Of a stretch of DNA of 7,461 nucleotides, positions 6,598-7,461 are shown piece after piece. The stretch spans positions 1 to 7,461 of the forward strand of contig DIXL01000063.1 of NCBI GenBank assembly GCA_002428685.1, read 5' to 3'. The notes under the pieces are model-generated. The model did no database searches and was not told the DNA's origin. It was given only the letters and a program-made list of their open reading frames with translations. Positions within the stretch are counted from its first letter, which is position 1, and every line of letters begins with the position of its first letter. The position numbers and the translations under genes were made by a program. This stretch comes from Cloacimonetes bacterium UBA6081. Its GTDB lineage: Bacteria; Cloacimonadota; Cloacimonadia; Cloacimonadales; Cloacimonadaceae.

Positions 6598-7205
6598 CGA
6601 AGCGTTTGCTGCATCTCCTAATTTTGCTTGGTTTGGCTCTGGTTATTTACTCTTGCTCCACGCTTGGTTCCACCCTTGTTTTCACCGAAAACGACGTTGA
6701 AAATAGCCCTAATCTTATTGTTAACAATGGCTTTGGTGTTTTTTCCACCATCCCATCCGAAGCCTTGAAGGGCTGGAACGTGCATCTGGAAACGCCAGAC
6801 TCCCAGGAAAGCCCGGTGGTGATTGATGGCAAGGAAATGCTGGAGGGGAAGTCTTCCTTGCGCATAGACGCATCCAACAAAGCGGTGCTGATTTTAAGCG
6901 ATCCCTTTGTCGTGCGCCGTTACGGAGGATACTATCTGCGGTCCTACTTTAAAACCGATTCTCCAACCCCGCCAAAAGTCCAGCTTCGTTTTATCGTCTT
7001 TAAGGAAAACGGTAAGATCGTAAACCGTTTTAAACAAAAGTTCTTACCCAAGTCAGAGTGGAACAGAAGCACCATCAGCGCAGGTTTCATCAGACCGGGA
7101 GCTCGTTTTGGCCGCCTTGGCATCTTCATACCTCCCTTTAAGGAAGGCTCTGTCTGGATCGATAACACGGGGTGCTTTGAAGTCCATGGCTTTAAAATAG
7201 ACTGA
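6594..7205 (+). CDS. Predicted lipoprotein with a carbohydrate-binding-module-like domain
   Basis: The 203-aa product begins with a lipoprotein-type signal: basic MTKR, hydrophobic core 5-19, then IYSC with Cys21 as the likely lipidated residue. The mature part looks like a single beta-sandwich. NLIVNNGF (40-47), KGW (59-61), GKSSLRID (85-92) and SVWIDN (186-191) follow the pattern of CBM4/9-like and related jelly-roll domains (asparagine-led first strand, GW, SLRI strand, D-N near the end). I do not recognise the exact family, and no catalytic site is visible. It overlaps rodA by 4 nt, so it is probably co-expressed with the elongasome. Binding of glycan or peptidoglycan in the periplasm is an attractive but unproved guess. 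Confidence 0.65.
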   Translation: MTKRLLHLLILLGLALVIYSCSTLGSTLVFTENDVENSPNLIVNNGFGVFSTIPSEALKGWNVHLETPDSQESPVVIDGKEMLEGKSSLRIDASNKAVLILSDPFVVRRYGGYYLRSYFKTDSPTPPKVQLRFIVFKENGKIVNRFKQKFLPKSEWNRSTISAGFIRPGARFGRLGIFIPPFKEGSVWIDNTGCFEVHGFKID

Positions 7206-7283
7206 TGCGGCCAACCCTTCAGCGCGTTAGCAGTGCCGTTTGCCGCGTGGATGGCAGGATAACCGGCCAGATAGACAAACGTA
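7205..7283 (+). pseudogene. dtd: D-aminoacyl-tRNA deacylase, N-terminal fragment interrupted by a repeat
   Basis: DTD removes D-amino acids wrongly attached to tRNA in the cytoplasm. The first 25 residues carry the family N-terminus: LQRVSSAVCRVDG and ITGQI match the usual QRV...V.G...G.I pattern. A normal protein is about 145-150 aa and should continue with a hydrophobic LLVLLG-type strand. Here the match ends after Lys25 (7279), and the two-hairpin repeat starts at 7284. The frame stays open through the repeat and into the intron until 7423, giving 72 aa that lack the SQF and GP catalytic segments. ATG 7205 overlaps the lipoprotein stop (TGATG). The rest of dtd may lie beyond the window, so broken versus intron-restored cannot be decided. 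Confidence 0.7.
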
Positions 7284-7352
7284 GGGAAGCCGATCTCCCG
7301 ATCGGGAAGCCGATCTCCCGATCGGCTTGTGGCAATCAGGAGATTGCCACCC
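7284..7352. repeat. Two-hairpin interspersed repeat, right copy, with 20-bp duplication
   Basis: This matches the element at 1-49. A 20-bp segment starting GGGAAGCCGATC is duplicated head to tail (7284-7303 and 7304-7323). The first hairpin pairs 7307-7315 with 7320-7328 (loop TCCC) and the second pairs 7329-7337 with 7342-7350 (9 bp, loop AGGA). One base differs from the left copy (A7338 for G34); it lies in the loop, so the stem is kept. The element sits between dtd codon 26 and a group II intron start. The left copy has four Cs after its stem-closing A, while here three Cs precede the intron. Confidence 0.87.
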
Positions 7353-7461
7353 GTGCGCCTGTGTGCGCTGCATATCAGACAGGTGAAAGTCCTGTTCAGA
7401 GTCACGTCAAGCTCTGTAGCTGAAGGTAACTGCGTCACCGTGAGGTGGGGTGGAGAGCAAC
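7353..7461 (+). mobile_element. Group II intron, 5' end (continues past the window)
   Basis: GTGCG at 7353-7357 matches the conserved 5' splice-site start of bacterial group II introns. Shortly after, ACAGG (7379-7383) pairs with CCTGT (7391-7395) around TGAAAGT, the GGTGAAAGTCC-type hairpin common in domain I of these introns. CAGAG (7397-7401) pairs with CTCTG (7412-7416), followed by GAAGGTAACTGCG and GTGGGGTGGA, also in group II style. GGGTGG (7448-7453) is complementary to the last six bases before the intron (CCACCC, 7347-7352), a possible EBS1-IBS1 pair, although it lies early in the intron. Only 109 nt are visible, so no reverse transcriptase or domain V can be seen and the class is undetermined. 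Orientation is the same as dtd. Confidence 0.75.

Noticed and set aside
1..7352. A composite transposon bounded by the two direct 49-bp repeats
   Set aside because: The interior is a normal core cell-shape operon with no transposase, and the repeats are short hairpin elements rather than insertion sequences.
7205..7423. A genuine 72-aa protein
   Set aside because: Only the first 25 residues resemble a protein family (DTD); the rest is translation of the hairpin repeat and intron RNA.
6944..7438. A 164-aa antisense open frame across the lipoprotein end and dtd
   Set aside because: It runs antisense through a well-supported gene, the repeat and the intron, with no ribosome site or family resemblance; it is a shadow frame.

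Overview
This window is a cell-shape (rod-elongation) operon on the + strand: mreB, mreC, a CofE-like ligase gene, mreD, mrdA (PBP2), rodA, a small predicted lipoprotein, and the first 25 codons of dtd. Repeats lie at both ends. From mreC onward every gene overlaps the next (overlaps of 23, 1, 8, 8, 4 and 1 nt), which points to one translationally coupled transcript. MreB filaments with MreC and MreD position the SEDS glycosyltransferase RodA and its partner transpeptidase PBP2 to insert peptidoglycan along the side wall.

Organism: a rod-shaped bacterium, probably with an outer membrane, since it has a complete elongasome and a lipoprotein. The many small palindromic repeats and the compact overlapping genes remind me of uncultured lineages such as Cloacimonadota. 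That is an impression from memory and cannot be proved from this window.

Layout. 1-49: a repeat made of two abutting 9-bp hairpins. 50-233: mreB leader with a plausible sigma-70-type promoter (137-164), a 17-nt palindrome (197-213) and a Shine-Dalgarno. 234-1271: mreB. 1272-1429: the only sizeable gap in the operon, filled by an unusual 8-bp-periodic, inverted-repeat element that runs up to the mreC start. 1430-7205: mreC, CofE-like ligase, mreD, mrdA, rodA, lipoprotein. 7205-7283: a dtd (D-aminoacyl-tRNA deacylase) N-terminus that loses homology exactly where a second copy of the two-hairpin repeat begins (7284-7352). 7353-7461: what looks like the 5' end of a group II intron, placed 2 nt after the last hairpin stem and running off the window.

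The most interesting parts are the nested mobile structure at the right end (dtd, then two-hairpin repeat, then group II intron), the loop-to-loop complementarity of the two-hairpin repeat, the CofE-like gene between mreC and mreD whose 3' end is built from palindromic 33-bp repeats, and the periodic element in front of mreC. The mre/mrd genes themselves look ordinary and intact.
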